A stretch of DNA of 64,000 bases, taken from assembly GCA_025786725.1 (NCBI GenBank), contig JAHLTZ010000003.1:372001-436000 (forward strand), read 5' to 3'. A program made the position numbers and the translations under genes. Of the stretch, positions 12,638-26,290 are shown piece by piece; the first letter of the stretch is position 1; each line of letters opens with the position of its first letter. The notes under the pieces are model-generated. The model saw nothing but the letters and a program-made list of their open reading frames with translations, had not been told where the DNA came from and did not search any database. The stretch comes from Syncephalis fuscata (lineage: Eukaryota; Zoopagomycota; Zoopagomycetes; Zoopagales; Piptocephalidaceae).

Positions 12638-13188
12638 CTTAAATAAAATGTTGTAATAAAAAAGTAATGGTCTAGTGCCAATTATACTTTACTGCTGGTG
12701 TATTGTAAATTATCAAATTATTTATTACCTATTTATTGTAATTTAATGGTAAAATAACAAAGTTTAAAATACTCATCATAGATTTATTATCCAGTATGCA
12801 CATATAAATTGTAATGGTAACATCGCTAATTGCTATTTTACATTATATATATACTATTGTACAATAGCCATGTACTGTTCAAAAATGTTGTTTTTTGCTG
12901 CTAACTCTATTGGTTATAAATATTAACTCATATTAGTACACAATAGTAATGATATATAGGCACAAAACAATAAATATATAGCAATAGGAATTACTACGTC
13001 GTTTCCAAGTCGATGGTATATCTCCATGTTGTAGATATGCCATGATAGCGACTACTATTTCTAAATGTAATGACTTACCAACTTTCAACATAGTATAGAT
13101 ATTAATTATAACATAGGAAACTAACTTTAATCTAAGTTTAATGCTTAATAAATGTATAATAGCGCTAAATGATGGAAAAAACACGTCA
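12638..13188. other. Intergenic, secreted protein to SNF5
   Basis: AT-rich spacer between the end of the duplicated segment and the 3' end of the minus-strand SNF5/SFH1 gene. Nothing supported is seen. Confidence 0.5.
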
Positions 13189-15764
13189 TTAACCTGATCG
13201 CATTTCAACAATGGCTCGGTGGCCACGACTACGCAAATGGCCTTCAAATTGTGCAAATTGAGTAGGTTGATTTATCGGATACACAGCACCGGTGCAGTCC
13301 TGACACCGAATCACCATGCCACCGCTACCTGTACCATCGTAGATCACATCCATTCGATCCTCCGGATACTGCATACTGACTCGACTTAATCCTTGTGTTA
13401 ACCAAACGGGCCATTGCTAATAAATAAAATAGTTGTAATACAAAAATGCACCATCATTGAGTATTGACACTATTAAATACCATTGTTACTTACCGTTGGT
13501 GGAACCGGTCCTACAAGAGGCATCGTAGCAGGATTAGCTAGCCCGGCAGCATTATTGATATTTGTATTACTATTGTTGTTGTTGTTATTGTTGTTATTAG
13601 GCGTTGTTGGGGTCGGTGCCGTCGACGATGTAGATAGTGCAAGTTGTGCATGAGCAAGCGCACTATTGTTCATCGGTGTCGTAGGCTGGTTTAATCGCAT
13701 AGGATTCATGGTATATGGTTGGCCAGAAAGCGCACCATTCATGCTTTGGGCAGACCTAATAGGCAGACCAGTCGCTTGAGTAGAATTCATAGCACCGCCT
13801 CCTGGCTTGCCATTAAGTAAATGAGCCGTTGCTGGTGTTGTCATGTGCATACGGGTCGGTGTCAATGGTAGATTGGCCGTGGGTTGCAGTGAGCCTAATA
13901 AATGCAATTGTTTAGTTATACAACTAATGAATGATTAATATCAGTGAATACTTACCACAATGATTGCACATAATCTAGTAAATAAATACAAAATATAATC
14001 GTGTTAATAGTCTATTGATCCAACAGCTGAATTACTTACCCGAGGCTGTCCTGTTTGTGTATTAACGGTCATGGCACCTTGCAATGCATTACCGCATCCT
14101 TTACAGTTCTGGTTAGAACCGGATCGGGTTGGACTTTGCGGGGTCATGCCAGCACCCGTGTAGGATGATGAAGCAGTGGCATTACGGAATTCAAATACGG
14201 TATATTTGCCTGGCGTGGCATTGCTAGCGCCAGCACTATGGCCACTTGGTTGTGGACTATTCATATTATTACGTACATATTCTTGAATATCTTGTTTAGC
14301 ACGTAATTTGGCCGTACGTGTACTTCGTAAAGGTGCATCGCCTAGTACAGGTGATTCGGACGAAGCACGTGGCTGCGATATGGTTGTACGGCTTGTTCGC
14401 ATCGGTTCACGTTCCGGTAAGGCTACATGACGACGATTTCGCGTTTGTCGACGTTTGCGTCTAATTATGTTATAATAGATTGGTTAGTACTACCAGTATA
14501 GAACTAGTCTTTTATGTCATTACCGGACATCTCGTTCTGCATCTCGTTCGATCTTTTCCATTTCAAAATCGGTCAATTCATTTAATATTGGATAAGCGTG
14601 GGCAATTGGTCGGCGTACTGCAGCTACAGGAGGTAAAAAGTTGGCGCGTAATTCTTCATCGCTGGCCAAAGCATTCGATTCAGGTGCATGTCCCAGCAAT
14701 GAGAGAGTCTTTTCATAAACGTAGACTTGTTCTCTAATTGAATGAGCAATGGCCGTACTAATGATAGATGATTAACAATATATACATTTATATATCTATA
14801 TATATATATCACGCAATTATGCTTACCAATATTCACCAGAAAGTGCCATCTCAGCTGCTACATTCGTCGCTACTTCTTCCGGTGCCATTTCATCATTTGT
14901 TAAATCCCATTCTAATTGATCAACAAAAATGCGACTACTTGTTACTTCGCTAATATCAACCTATACAAGAATATCGTTAGTACTATTTAATCCATTCATC
15001 AATACTTGTATAGATCTTACTTTAACATTAATTCTAAGCTCTTCGTTCTTTTCTCCTTCTTCCGTGCCTTCAAGAGCTAGCCAAGATCGACGTGTAGCAA
15101 ATGGCTTGTAGTCTTCCAATTGTTCTCGAATCGAACGTGCAGCCATTTGGATAAATGCTTGAGGTAATTTTAAATCATGGCATAAAACCTCAGCAAAATG
15201 TTCTGGTGTAATAAGTGTCTCTATAATCTACGCGTCAGTAATTATTACATTTTATAAATAGATCAATAACCTACCCGTCAAATTCCACGTAAATACATCA
15301 CGTAACTTATGACCATCAGCTTCTAAATCAAGTCGAATTGGTACAAGTACATTTTCACAATCGGCTTGTTTTTCCAGTTGTTGTTTTGTACTAGAATCAT
15401 CATAACATAGTAAATAAATAGAGAAAATAAAGCGTTAGATAGCCACTCTTAACAATGCATTTTTAATCATCGATCCAAACTCTAATTGCTTACAATTTAA
15501 TACTTACAATCTTACTTCCTTTGTACGTGTGGGTCGTTTACGTTTTGCAGGAATTAATATGTGAAATTTTGCACCTGTTGATCCATTGCCGTAGCCACGA
15601 TATCCAGCACCGAACCAGCCACCTGTTGCTGCTCGATACTGGGCATCGCGTTGAATTAACGAAAACAGCTCATGTTGTGTATGAGCTTGTCGTTCTATCG
15701 TCGCTCGATAGGTACGTTCATGCTCTCGATACTGTGCCACTCGGGTCTTTTGCAGTGATGTCAT
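13189..15764 (-). CDS. SNF5/SFH1 (SMARCB1/INI1) chromatin-remodeller subunit
   Basis: Core subunit of SWI/SNF- or RSC-type remodellers, acting in the nucleus. The exon starting at 15764 is charged; the next carries the first SNF5 repeat (NVLVPIRLDLEADGHKLRD, then FTWNL). The second repeat has LRINVK-VDISEV and VDQLEWDLTNDEMAPEEVA, then AIAHSIREQVYVYEK. A basic NLS-like run (RRKRRQTRNRR) follows, and a GATA-like zinc finger C-x2-C-x20-C-x2-C split by an intron near 14036. Then comes a Pro/Asn-rich region with a poly-Asn tract (13564-13605) and a conserved tail ending at 13189. All junctions I traced stay in frame. Upstream of 15764 the frame is open to about 15857 without an ATG, so an extra 5' exon is possible. 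SNF5 and SFH1 cannot be told apart here. Confidence 0.92.
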
Positions 15765-16623
15765 TGTATCGCCGCCCGTATCTACTTCGTCTTTAACGGT
15801 GGTGACATTGGCATTGGCATTACTATTACTAGTTGCGGTATGCCCATATCTGTTTCAATGCCTAGTGCCGTGGTTGGCGCTATGGATGGCGTTGGATTCG
15901 CCATCTTATTAACGCGACCAGCGATGAATCAACTCAATAGTCTATTATTACTATGTATTATAACTATTACTATTATAGCTATTCCAGTGTATATTTATAC
16001 AGCCACCAATAAAGGTGTTAATAATAGTAGTAATAGTAGTAATAATAATAATACTATCCGTAATAAACGCGTATGGTCAAATTGACAAATATTGACGTGA
16101 TGAGTGGTGGTGGTGGTGAGTGAGTCTGTAGTCAAAAGGTCAATAAAAGTGGAGTGAAAGTAAAAGTAAATAAGAATAGAATAGAAATTGTGTGTTAGTG
16201 TGTGTTTGTGTGTATGGATAAACTTACACTCTCCATTTTCATCTTTGATCTATGTGATGGATGTTAATTAATTGTCATTTCTACTATTAATCGATCACCA
16301 TCAATCTATAATAACAATAATAATACACTAATACATCTTTTTATTTAAATATTTTCAAAACATTGACTCAGTAAAACCTTTTCACAATAGTGAATTGGTT
16401 AGTGTTATGTTACAAATTATAGTTTTTCTTACATTATTACTACAATTCAGTTAATAGTTAATAAATAACTGACCCTTTAACCTTATAAAGGGACACGGCG
16501 TATTACTATTATCGTTATCGCTATCGTTGTTGTTACGTTCGTTGAAACTAGCCTTCTTTTTCCATTAGTCGCATTCCTTACTTCTATACCGACCACTTGT
16601 GCAGAGATCTAGGTATATTGACT
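15765..16623. other. Divergent promoter region, SNF5/SFH1 and MMS19
   Basis: About 860 bp between two outward-facing starts. It contains trinucleotide-rich stretches (e.g. 16018-16060) and TG-rich runs near 16100-16215. No gene is supported; the open frame on the plus strand from 15840 is low-complexity. Confidence 0.55.
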
Positions 16624-19600
16624 ATGACTACTGTACCACAAGCAGTGGCTGCGTACTGGTCACAAGGCATGGCCGCTCAAGCAGCCGAGGATATTGTTGT
16701 GGGCAAGTGTCGCGTATTAAACATTTTATTAATAAGCAATACTAATCTTTATCTATATACGTATACGTGTATATATCGTGTAATAGCCATCAATACTGAG
16801 GAGAACAATAGTATACTGCTTATGATACAAGCACTTCAACCGCAACTTACTAGCGAACAAAGTAGTGAACGCATCCAAGGTAAACTGCTTTAATAACCAT
16901 CCCTTATTTAATCTGATTGATTAACATGACTAATTGCATTAGGAATTGAATTATTAAATACCGTATTGGATAAATGTGATACACATCGTGTTACAACATC
17001 TATTGGTAACTAATAGAAAATAGTATTGCATCTATTTGATTAATATTATTTTATTGTTATAGCTCGTGTATTAATTGAATTCTATGTCAATCGATTGGAT
17101 ACGGATGAAGCATGTCTTGAAACAATGCTGACAGGTCTATTGATATTTGAACGATTTTCAACACTTGAAACGGATCAAATAGAAAAAATAATAGTGGCGT
17201 ATGTAATAATCTACTCATTTATCAAATAACTAATCTATAATGTAACGGTTTATTTAATTAAAATAGGTTGTTACAGTTGAACGTACAGCGGTATCCTCAA
17301 ACAACTCGATATGTTGTATTTCGTTTAATGGATTGGCTAATTACCAATTATGCTTCAGGTAAATATGATGCATTTTATTTGAATACTATTTATTAATACT
17401 CCTATAGCACTGGCATCTAAATCTCCATCTTCCCTAGATGTAGTATTGGGATTCATTAAGATTATGGATGGTGAAAAGGATCCCCGTAATTTGTTATTAG
17501 CCTTTTCGGTATCTCAAAAGTTGATTCAAACATTTGATGTAACACAACACGCAGAAGTAAGTAACTATTTTATTTAAATTGTTGTAAATATTAACATGCT
17601 ATTAGGAATTATTTGAAATTCTCTTTTGTTACTTTCCAATTACTTTCCGTCCACCACCACATGATCCATATGGTATTACTGCTGATGATTTAAAACTTGC
17701 CCTTCGGTAATTACCTATATTCTGTTCAATACTATTCTATTGTTATTAATATTATCTATAACTATTAGTAATTCATTGGCCGCTACTCCACTCTTTGGAC
17801 CCATGGCATTACCGATGTTGATTGAGAAACTATCATCTAGTCTGGGCAGTGCCAAAGTAAGCTTTATAGATACTGATTAATTTTGAATCATACTTATTAT
17901 TCTTGTTATATTTATTAGAAAGATGCACTTGATACCATTGCGGCATGTGCACCTATCTATGGTGTCACACTGTTGATCGAGCATTTTGATACATTATGGA
18001 GACTTATTCAGGCTGAGGTAATAGATATATAGGGTATTAGTAGATAGAGTGAAATAGTTTAACAAATGTACTATATAGATATTCAATGCTATGGATGATA
18101 GTGTAACCGAATCAGCTTGTCATACATTAAGATCATTAGCAACAGTCATGAGTCGTGCAAATCAAGAAGCCAGCCCATCACCAGCGACTCTATTGCTTAA
18201 TGCTGCACTGGACACTATTAATAGCGAACTTGCCAGTACATCATCATCCTCTAATGAAAACCAACGCTATAAGGCTATATCTCAAATAATAAGATCTATT
18301 GGTGGTGCTACATGTAAGTCATTGTTGTTAATATAGTATAACAGGTTATTGATTCTATTATACACCAACTATTACATCTGTAGCCACTTTACTTGAGAAG
18401 CTATGTCAACAGCTAATACCATCCATTATAATGCAATACCAAGGAGAAGATATTCCCGTAACTCGTAAAAGATCATTTTTATTGGTTCTTGGGTCATTTT
18501 TAGAGGCTGGTCAAGATATTTACGGTGAACTAGTACCAGTTGATATAAGCGATGAAGGTAAATAGGATATCTATTAACTATGCAAATATATAAATGTAGC
18601 TATAACAAATTCAATAATAGTAATGGAAACAGTCCAGCCTGCTGTGGCATTGATACCATTTAAAGAGAGTATGATGCAATTATTTGGAACAGCTTATACT
18701 TCAACGGCAGAATATGATCAATTAAGACATACAGGTCTAGAAGGTGTAAAACATTTGCTTTTCATATCAGGACTATTACTGCCAAATGAGGTGAATATCA
18801 ATAACACACATTTATATATTTAATTAATACTGAATCTATCATTTATTATAGGCAGGTATTATGGTACAACAAATTATTCATGTTATTCTAGATCAGTTAA
18901 CTTCAATGGTAGAAGAAGAGCCAGGAGAATTACGGTAATAGTATATTGCTGGTAATAGTAATGGTATTTATACTTATATATATATATGTATATTTAATTA
19001 GATCAAAATCAATTGAAATACTAACTCAATATACACTACATCGGCCCATGGTTGTTAAAGATGTGGCATTTCAACCTTGTATCGCTCAATTATCCGAGGC
19101 TATTATGCTATCAACAGCTGATGCATCGATCGATAAAGATATACCTCGACAAATAAAAGCCAAGATTCAAATGGCCTTGCATGTAATGGCTGCTTGTGCA
19201 GTTACACGTTACTTATTTGAAGATGTTCTACTACAATGGCTCGATATTATCGATCATCTTGACACAAGGATTAGTGACGATACTAAACAGTCCGCCAATC
19301 AATGGTTACTTATCCAACTACTACAATCTATTCTACGTGTTTATCAGTCGGCCGAGACTAGAATATCTAATGATACACCATCAACTGGGCCTATCATTCC
19401 GGCATCTATTTATCCAACGATGCTTCTATTTCTACTATCCAAGATAATTGAGCCTACACTTTGTTCAAATGCGAATACAGGCCATGGCAATTCGTTATTT
19501 GCCGATAGTACAGTTATATCGACGACAGCCCATTTACTAGGAGAAGGCATGCGTCTATTGGATAATGAACAGTAGGTTTTATTAAATTATTTACTTTTAA

Positions 19601-21229
19601 TTGGATTACTAACTAGATGATATATTTAGATTACAACAAACAGTTTTAAATCAAATAATGACATTGTTTATGCAAGGTGATTTATCTGGTTTAACTTTGG
19701 TTAGTCAACAGTCAACAACTCCGTTTATACCATTACAAGTAAGCATTATAATTACTAGTCTATTATAATAGATATTTACTGCATTATTATAGAAAGGTGC
19801 ATTGATTGAACAACAGAACACTGTACCGTTATTAGCAGCACTATTGAATCATTGTAGACCAGCGGTAATTATTACTATCATACCATAGTAATATATTAAT
19901 AACTAATTAATATTAATAATATAATATCTAGGTCAAAATACCTGTAGAATCTACATCATCATTTTTATTCCAGTTATTGGAGGTTGGGTGTGATGATCAA
20001 ACCACGACGGTTAATAGTCAAGCATTAGCGCAAATGAGTGCTTCTATCATTAATAAAATGGGTAATTACTATTTAATAAAATAGATTAATAGTAATGGCT
20101 AATAATCAACACTAATAGATACAAAGCAAAGAGAGGCACTATTAAATGATTGGTTTCAATCAATTAAACAGCGCCTATACGATCAACAATTATCGATCAA
20201 TGGTCGACGTGCAGCTCTTGTATTTCTATTATGGGTAATTACTAGCATTGTTTAAATGCTACAACCTATAACTAATATGTCTATCTATTTATTAGTCAAC
20301 AAGAGCATTTGCTTTATTAGCACACCCAATGGCTCGTGAAATGACTATTCAAATCATTGAGTGCTTTAAAGAAAGTGATTTGGCACAAGATGCATCACAT
20401 GGATTCAGTATTATTACTCAAAGTCATCAACAACAACAGGAGACTGCCGATTGTTTAACTGCTGATCAACGTACATTTACAGTGACAAAGGTAAATAGAT
20501 TATATTAGTTAGTTAATTAGTTAGTTAATATAATCTATTATAACATAATTATAGTTATTACATAGACAAAAGTTTTTCATGTATGCTCTTCCAATGATTA
20601 CTCAAGGGTTCCATGAAGCATCTGATGGTAATTATATTAATAGTATATGTATATAATATTAACAAATAACTGTGTCTAGATACTCGAGTCTATTATCTAA
20701 TTGCTCTATCACATCTACTTAGTAATGTACCAAAACAGATTATGCTCGAGGCACTTCCACCGGTAATACTACTAATATGATACTAATTTGTTTTACTAAC
20801 AACAACAACAACAATAGCTTGTACCGCTACTTATTCAATCACTATCGATCCGTGGGGATACATCGCTTAAACAGTCAACACTCACTGTATTTTCACTTAT
20901 GGTCAAAGAAGCGCCTCATCTTGTAGCCGAACACATTGGTACATTAGTGGATCAGGCATTAGAAATATGCCAGATAAATGAACAACGCAACAATCCAATG
21001 GTAATAACAACACTTTTTAACATCTAATGATTACTTTATTGACAAATAGTCTTGTATTTAGATTATTCGTATAGCAGCACTGCAATTCCTAGCCTTAATG
21101 CCGGTTCATGTACGTTATGACGTACTGCATCCATTTAAGAGCCTTGTGCTACGCATTCTCGCAAAGGTTGTTGATGACCCGAAACGCCGAGTACGTAAAG
21201 AAGCAGTACTTTGTCGACATTACTGGTAA
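16624..21229 (+). CDS. MMS19: MMS19, cytosolic Fe-S cluster targeting factor
   Basis: HEAT-repeat adaptor of the cytosolic iron-sulfur assembly targeting complex, delivering clusters to DNA polymerases, helicases and XPD. Recognised from the N-terminal core (KIMDGEKDPRNLLLAF; ITFRPPPHDPYGITADDL; FGPMALPMLIEKLSS; GSAKKDALDTIAACAPIYG) and the C-terminal signature KVVDDPKRRVRKEAV just before the TAA at 21227-21229. The start ATG is at 16624. About twenty short introns interrupt it; the product is on the order of 1,100 residues, near family size. Intron 1 (16703-16786, 84 nt) is GC-AG with the strong gcaagt form. It has no in-frame stop, so its retention would insert 28 residues. The gene converges on CLP1 with a 149-bp gap. 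Confidence 0.93.
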
Positions 21230-21378
21230 GTAGTAGAATGGTTGGTGTTAAATAAAAGGCTAATTCTAGTTACACCAGGATTAATCTATCAGCAAGATAA
21301 TTTGCTATTGTCAATCTATTGTCGGATAATGTGATAATCATTGCTTTATTATTACTAATACTATTGCCATTACAATTA

Positions 21379-23395
21379 TTAAATGGATTCGGCCCATTTA
21401 AATGCACCCATGACTAATCGATTACTGGGTAGACGAGAGGCTGATGGTGTTAATACGGTCATTTTGCGCTTAGTAGTATTTACATCCGATCTATAAATAA
21501 ATATAAATATATAAATAAATGAAATATTAGTGCTATTGAATGACTTACACGTAGACAAAGCCCAATACGCTGGCCATAACCAATTTCTCTTCCTCTTCCG
21601 GATGATGAGTATGTATTGTAATTGCTGTTGTTGAAGTATCTGTCGTGGCTGTTGTGCCATCAGATGAATCCGGTGCTACAATAGGAGCACAACCGGTGGC
21701 ATCGACTATGGCTAATATTGAGTGTAGCAGAATGTCACCGGCTTCAATGGGCACTAAGCGTTCACTTGAAGATTTACGATCAGCACCCAATGGCAAGGCT
21801 GAGGAAGGTACTACATTCTCTGTGATTATACATATTAATGTGGTTGGTTACTGTTATTGCAATTATTGATAAAATAAACGGTTATTTACCCTCGCCCACA
21901 CGGTAGATTCTAACGTCATTAAAACTGATCACTAATGAAAATGGCGATAGTTCACATTGACCAGGGTGTCCGTAAAAGTATTCACGTATTCTACGCATTT
22001 GTGATTGACGTAAAAATGATTTATCACGACGAGCCACCTAAAATGATTGTTAAATAAGGTTGCCTTGCTATTTTATTAAACTTACACCGCCCAATTTAGT
22101 CAACTTTAAAATAGTTACTTGTGATGAATTGGATAAAGATCGGGTAAGATCGCTGTGTAGTCGTTCATGCCCCAGCACTAATACAACATCCGCTATGATA
22201 GAGTAAGTACGTAAGTATATGCAAGTGTTAATGAGTTACCAGAGAACGATTGAATAATATGTAGTAAAAGTTCAAATTCACCATGTTCCACACATCCATT
22301 TGTATCGACAATCATGCCAGAATGCAAAGCTATGTACATATCATATGTAAATAATTGATTATTATTATTAATAAATGGTTCGTTAGTTACTATTTCTACT
22401 ACCTTCTTGATCTTCATTAAGGCGTGCATCAACTGTGGTGGCCATTTTGCTAATTAGCTTATACAGTAATTTTGGATTCTCTTGCGGCGAATCAAATCCG
22501 TAATAATATGCCACCGGTGCCCTACTACCTCCACTGGCCGTTAAATCAAGACCAATTGATCCCAGTTCCTCCTCTGGATAAACTGGTAGATCAACCATAG
22601 CTGTCGATATCGCACCAGGCATAACAGTGCCGCCCTAATATCACCGATGAATAACGCTAACGTAGATGTACATAAAAGTTCCACTTACATCAGCAGTATC
22701 TAGGCTGACAAACATTGGCTGACGACCTTGGCGTACGGCATAGTTAAGCAGTATCTTGGCTAGTGAGGTTTTACCCGAATCAGGAGCGCCTACAAGCACT
22801 ACCTATATAAAATACGACTTGCTTGTAATCAACCGTATCCTTCCACTGTAATAACCTACCCGAGGACCTTTTGTATTTTGACTGCTGCAGTCACTCGTCG
22901 CTCCTCTAGCGAAGTATGGATATTGAGAAACATAGGCATCGGTGTATCGTCTGCTACATAGTCTGCGCCACCTGCCGCGGGTAAGTAAATCAATCAATGG
23001 CCACCACACAGTTAAAGAATAGTACAAAAATCACAGTTGAGTGGTGGTTGCTCGTTTTACGCAAGGATATTTCATTCAATTCAATTGTACAGCCTTGCCA
23101 CGTAAATATCGCGAGTTTTTGTCCCGAAAAGCGATACTCTTTATCTACCATTAGCTCGCAGCCAAATATCTCGGCCGTACCTTCGGTCATCTAGTTGGAG
23201 TAGCAGTAAAGGCAGCCGGTTAGTTGGTTGGTACGCAGCACAAGTAAAAAACGTCATTACTTTTAAAGTTAAATTGTAACCAAATTCCACTTCTAGTCGA
23301 AGTTCATTTTCCGCCTCGAGCTTAATCTTGCGGTTTGCATTGCCGCTGTTAAGATTAGACGAGGCGTTAATTGGCAATAAAGATGGATCGGTCAT
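21379..23395 (-). CDS. CLP1: CLP1, pre-mRNA cleavage factor / polynucleotide kinase family
   Basis: Subunit of cleavage factor I for mRNA 3'-end formation (nuclear); animal homologues are RNA 5'-kinases. The start is at 23395. The N-terminal beta domain includes ENELRLEVEFG, AEIFGCEL, FTWQGCTIEL and YVADDTPMPMFLNIH. The P-loop reads GAPDSGKTS, followed by AKILLNYAVRQGRQP. Later come ADVVLVLGHERL and the C-terminal domain ending GAFKWAESI. Several short introns. Just before the P-loop (near 22861-22872) the frame of the preceding exon does not meet the conserved K-G-P-R-V unless one A is added to an AAAA run; the alternative is a weak gtcctc donor that omits G-P-R. Elsewhere the frames agree. 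Confidence 0.92.
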
Positions 23396-23559
23396 ATTTG
23401 TTGACTTGAAAGAGATTTAGTGTGGTTGTTGTGTTTATTGTGGCTTTAAATAAATATGATTTTTATGATGATGATGATGCTGATTGTTATATGTGATGTA
23501 ACCATTAAAAAAGATTTAATAATTGATATGATGTGTGTTTATTTCGATTCAAGTGTAAT
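23396..23559. other. Spacer between CLP1 start and member B 3' end
   Basis: Short AT-rich spacer with a small ATG/GAT repeat near 23466-23480. It must hold the CLP1 promoter. Confidence 0.4.
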
Positions 23560-24880
23560 TAAAATGAAACCATATGTTTATTATTACAAGCTTGCATAGT
23601 TGAATAGATGCAAATGAGTGCAAGCTTATTGACAATACAAGGGAATCATTAAAAGCTGAATAAACTAAAGCATTGGCTGGAACTTGATACGGGATTAGAC
23701 TAAACGACAGCTGCCAAATGATCTTGCTTTTTACCAAATATCCACCTATAGTATATTACGTTAACAATCGATTTATTCTGCCAATCCTGATGTCTTGAAA
23801 GCATTGGCTATTTTATATTTATAAATAAACGCAGTATATTTCATGTAATTGGTTTATACTCAAGTAATATACAGCGACACTTACTATCTATTAATGCAAG
23901 TTATTAGACATACGCGATACATGGCATATGCTTAATGCGTGGCTGATTGATATATAGTGGCACTTACTATCTATTAGTACAAATTATTAAACATAAAGTG
24001 TAGAACATATATTTAATGCGTAGTTAATTAATATACAATGGTACTTACTTGCTATAATTACATATTAATTAATACACCCGGTACATAGTTACATTTAGTA
24101 AATAGTTGACAAATATACGGTGTCACTTACAATCTATTAGTGCAAGTTATTAAGCGCACAACATATGTCATATGCTCGGTTTATTTTTTTTAATTGCTAT
24201 ACCATGTCACTTACGGGCTATCAATCCATGTTGTTAAAATACATAATAAATGCCATATGTTTAGTATATAGTTGATTGCTGTACAATGTTACCTACTCTC
24301 TATTAATAAAGATTATTAAACGCACACAGTATATGTTATATGCTTAGCGTATAATCGATGAATATACAATCTCACTTACAATCTATTAATACAGTTTATT
24401 GCATGTAAACAGTAAGTATGATTTATTTAGCACATAGTTGACCAATATGTAATAACACTTACTTTCTATTTGTATAATTTATTAAACAAACGATGTATAG
24501 CATGCAATTAGTACATAAACAACTAATATGCAATGGTAATTACCTCCTATCAACACAAATCATTAAGGACATATAATGAATGGTATATTATTAGTGTGTA
24601 AATAATTAATATACAATATCACTTACCCTTTATTAATACAAATGATGAAACGCACACACACGCACACACATTACATTGCATATATTTAGTGCCAGCTTAC
24701 TAATGTATAATACTACTTACTATCTATTAACATTATTATTTTAGTACAAACAATAGTTAACTAAATAAATATATAATTATTATAGCAACAACATACCACG
24801 CCGAATTAGAGCTGTCCTAGCATCCATTATGAATGCAGAGGCTGTAAAGGCCACAATAGTGATGTTGATGTTGATATTGA
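23560..24880 (-). pseudogene. Decayed micro-exon peptide gene, family member B
   Basis: Homologous to members A and C. The exon 1 remnant (about 24880-24797) keeps the hydrophobic stretch and the A-L-I-R-R end with a phase-1 gtatgt donor, but a deletion has removed the start ATG: alignment with A shows the bases around A's 1019-1040 missing. About eleven acceptor-NNN-gtaagt units follow between 24723 and 23877 at ~80-bp spacing; a 3' exon begins at 23807. One unit (near 24626-24628) has AA in place of the acceptor AG. The joined triplets give a stop after about five residues, and no cysteine pattern remains. The 3' exon aligns with those of A and C. I read it as a pseudogene. Confidence 0.72.
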
Positions 24881-26290
24881 TTTGTGAAACAAATAAGTAG
24901 AGTGAACACTAGTGTGTGGTTGGTATGAAGTGGACAATGGTGAGTATTTAATTAAAAAAGTAGAGCGCAACAATGATAGCGCTATTTAATCGTGTGTATT
25001 GTGCGGTCTATTTAAATCTATGCTCATTCTGGGGCATCAGTATACTACATTGTATGAAATGTACCCTTGCAGTGTAATGTAGCCAATAAAGCACGCACAT
25101 ACCGATAAAACAATGTCACGATATTATGCAGTCTGGTTTTTGTTTTAACCTGTTTAATATTTACACAAATCATACGGGTAGTAATGATAATCAGTATATA
25201 TGTGTGGAAATTTCCCTACTAATTCTGCTATGTAACAACCAGTTCATTCATGCGGGTTAAACTAAATTTATTGGTTGATTTTTGTAGAAACATTGAAGAC
25301 ACACCATTGTGCCTTTGCTGCTGTTTTCACCGACAATCTCAACACTTAATGTCAGTATGTATTTTAAACAATGTACAACACCAACATAAAGGCGGCATTA
25401 ATGCACTGAAATTGTATCTCTTTAAATATATCTATTATTGTGCATAACGTAGTTATAGTTCCTTAGACCACAAAGGATATACTAATTAATTCAAACGTTC
25501 ATTCAATTTGAAAATTATGACCTAGCTACAAAAATAAACGGTTTATTTTTAACGCAGTAACATCAACTGTTAATATAAATAGTATTTTCGACAATTACTT
25601 TTATTATTGATTATTGGCCACGATGTAACGGCATTTCGACAATAAAACGCTGAACCCAAATGGTAATGTTATTGATTGTTTCACCATAAAGTAATACAAA
25701 AACGCTGAATTGTACCCTCAGACCGTCTCAGTCGAATGTACTTAGTTTTTGAGTTTAGAGCAGCAATGGGCGACATATTAGTTAGTAATGATTTTAGTGC
25801 ACAAATGAATTATTTACCAATGGCTTGTTTTGCTATAACCATTATAATTTACTATAAATTTATATCATTAATTGCCAATAGTTTTAGAAAAAACTATAAA
25901 TCAGAATTTGGCAATGATTTTAAATTTCAAACACGTTTTCAATAGTTTGAAAAATAAATAACATAGTGTCGTGGTTGCAAAAAATTTAATTAGTTATTTT
26001 GTCAGCATAAGTCTGGTTTTTTTAAAAATTATTATTTGAATTAAAATATAGCAAAACAAGTAAAATTAATTTACCTAAATGCAATTTTAATTGTAGAACA
26101 TATCATTAATAAAACTGTGTCTATCTTAAATCACATTGTGTCAGTATTCAAAATAAACAAAAGCTTATCAAAACTGCTTTTATTCCATATAGATTGACAA
26201 GAGAACAGTAATGGCCATATCAGAATATAATAGCGCAAATAGCACTCATTTTATTTGGTCATTTCTCATTCCAAATACTATTTAAAAGGC
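23560..26290. repeat. Diverged segmental duplication, copy around member B
   Basis: Contains member B and, in the same order and orientation, blocks matching the 1-1890 segment (member A plus the MCD4 5' spacer). The copies are clearly diverged, with many indels, and B's copy is longer. Confidence 0.6.

Noticed and set aside
25736-25945. 69-codon plus-strand frame in the B-side duplication
   Set aside because: The matching block near member A does not keep the frame open, so it is unlikely to be coding.
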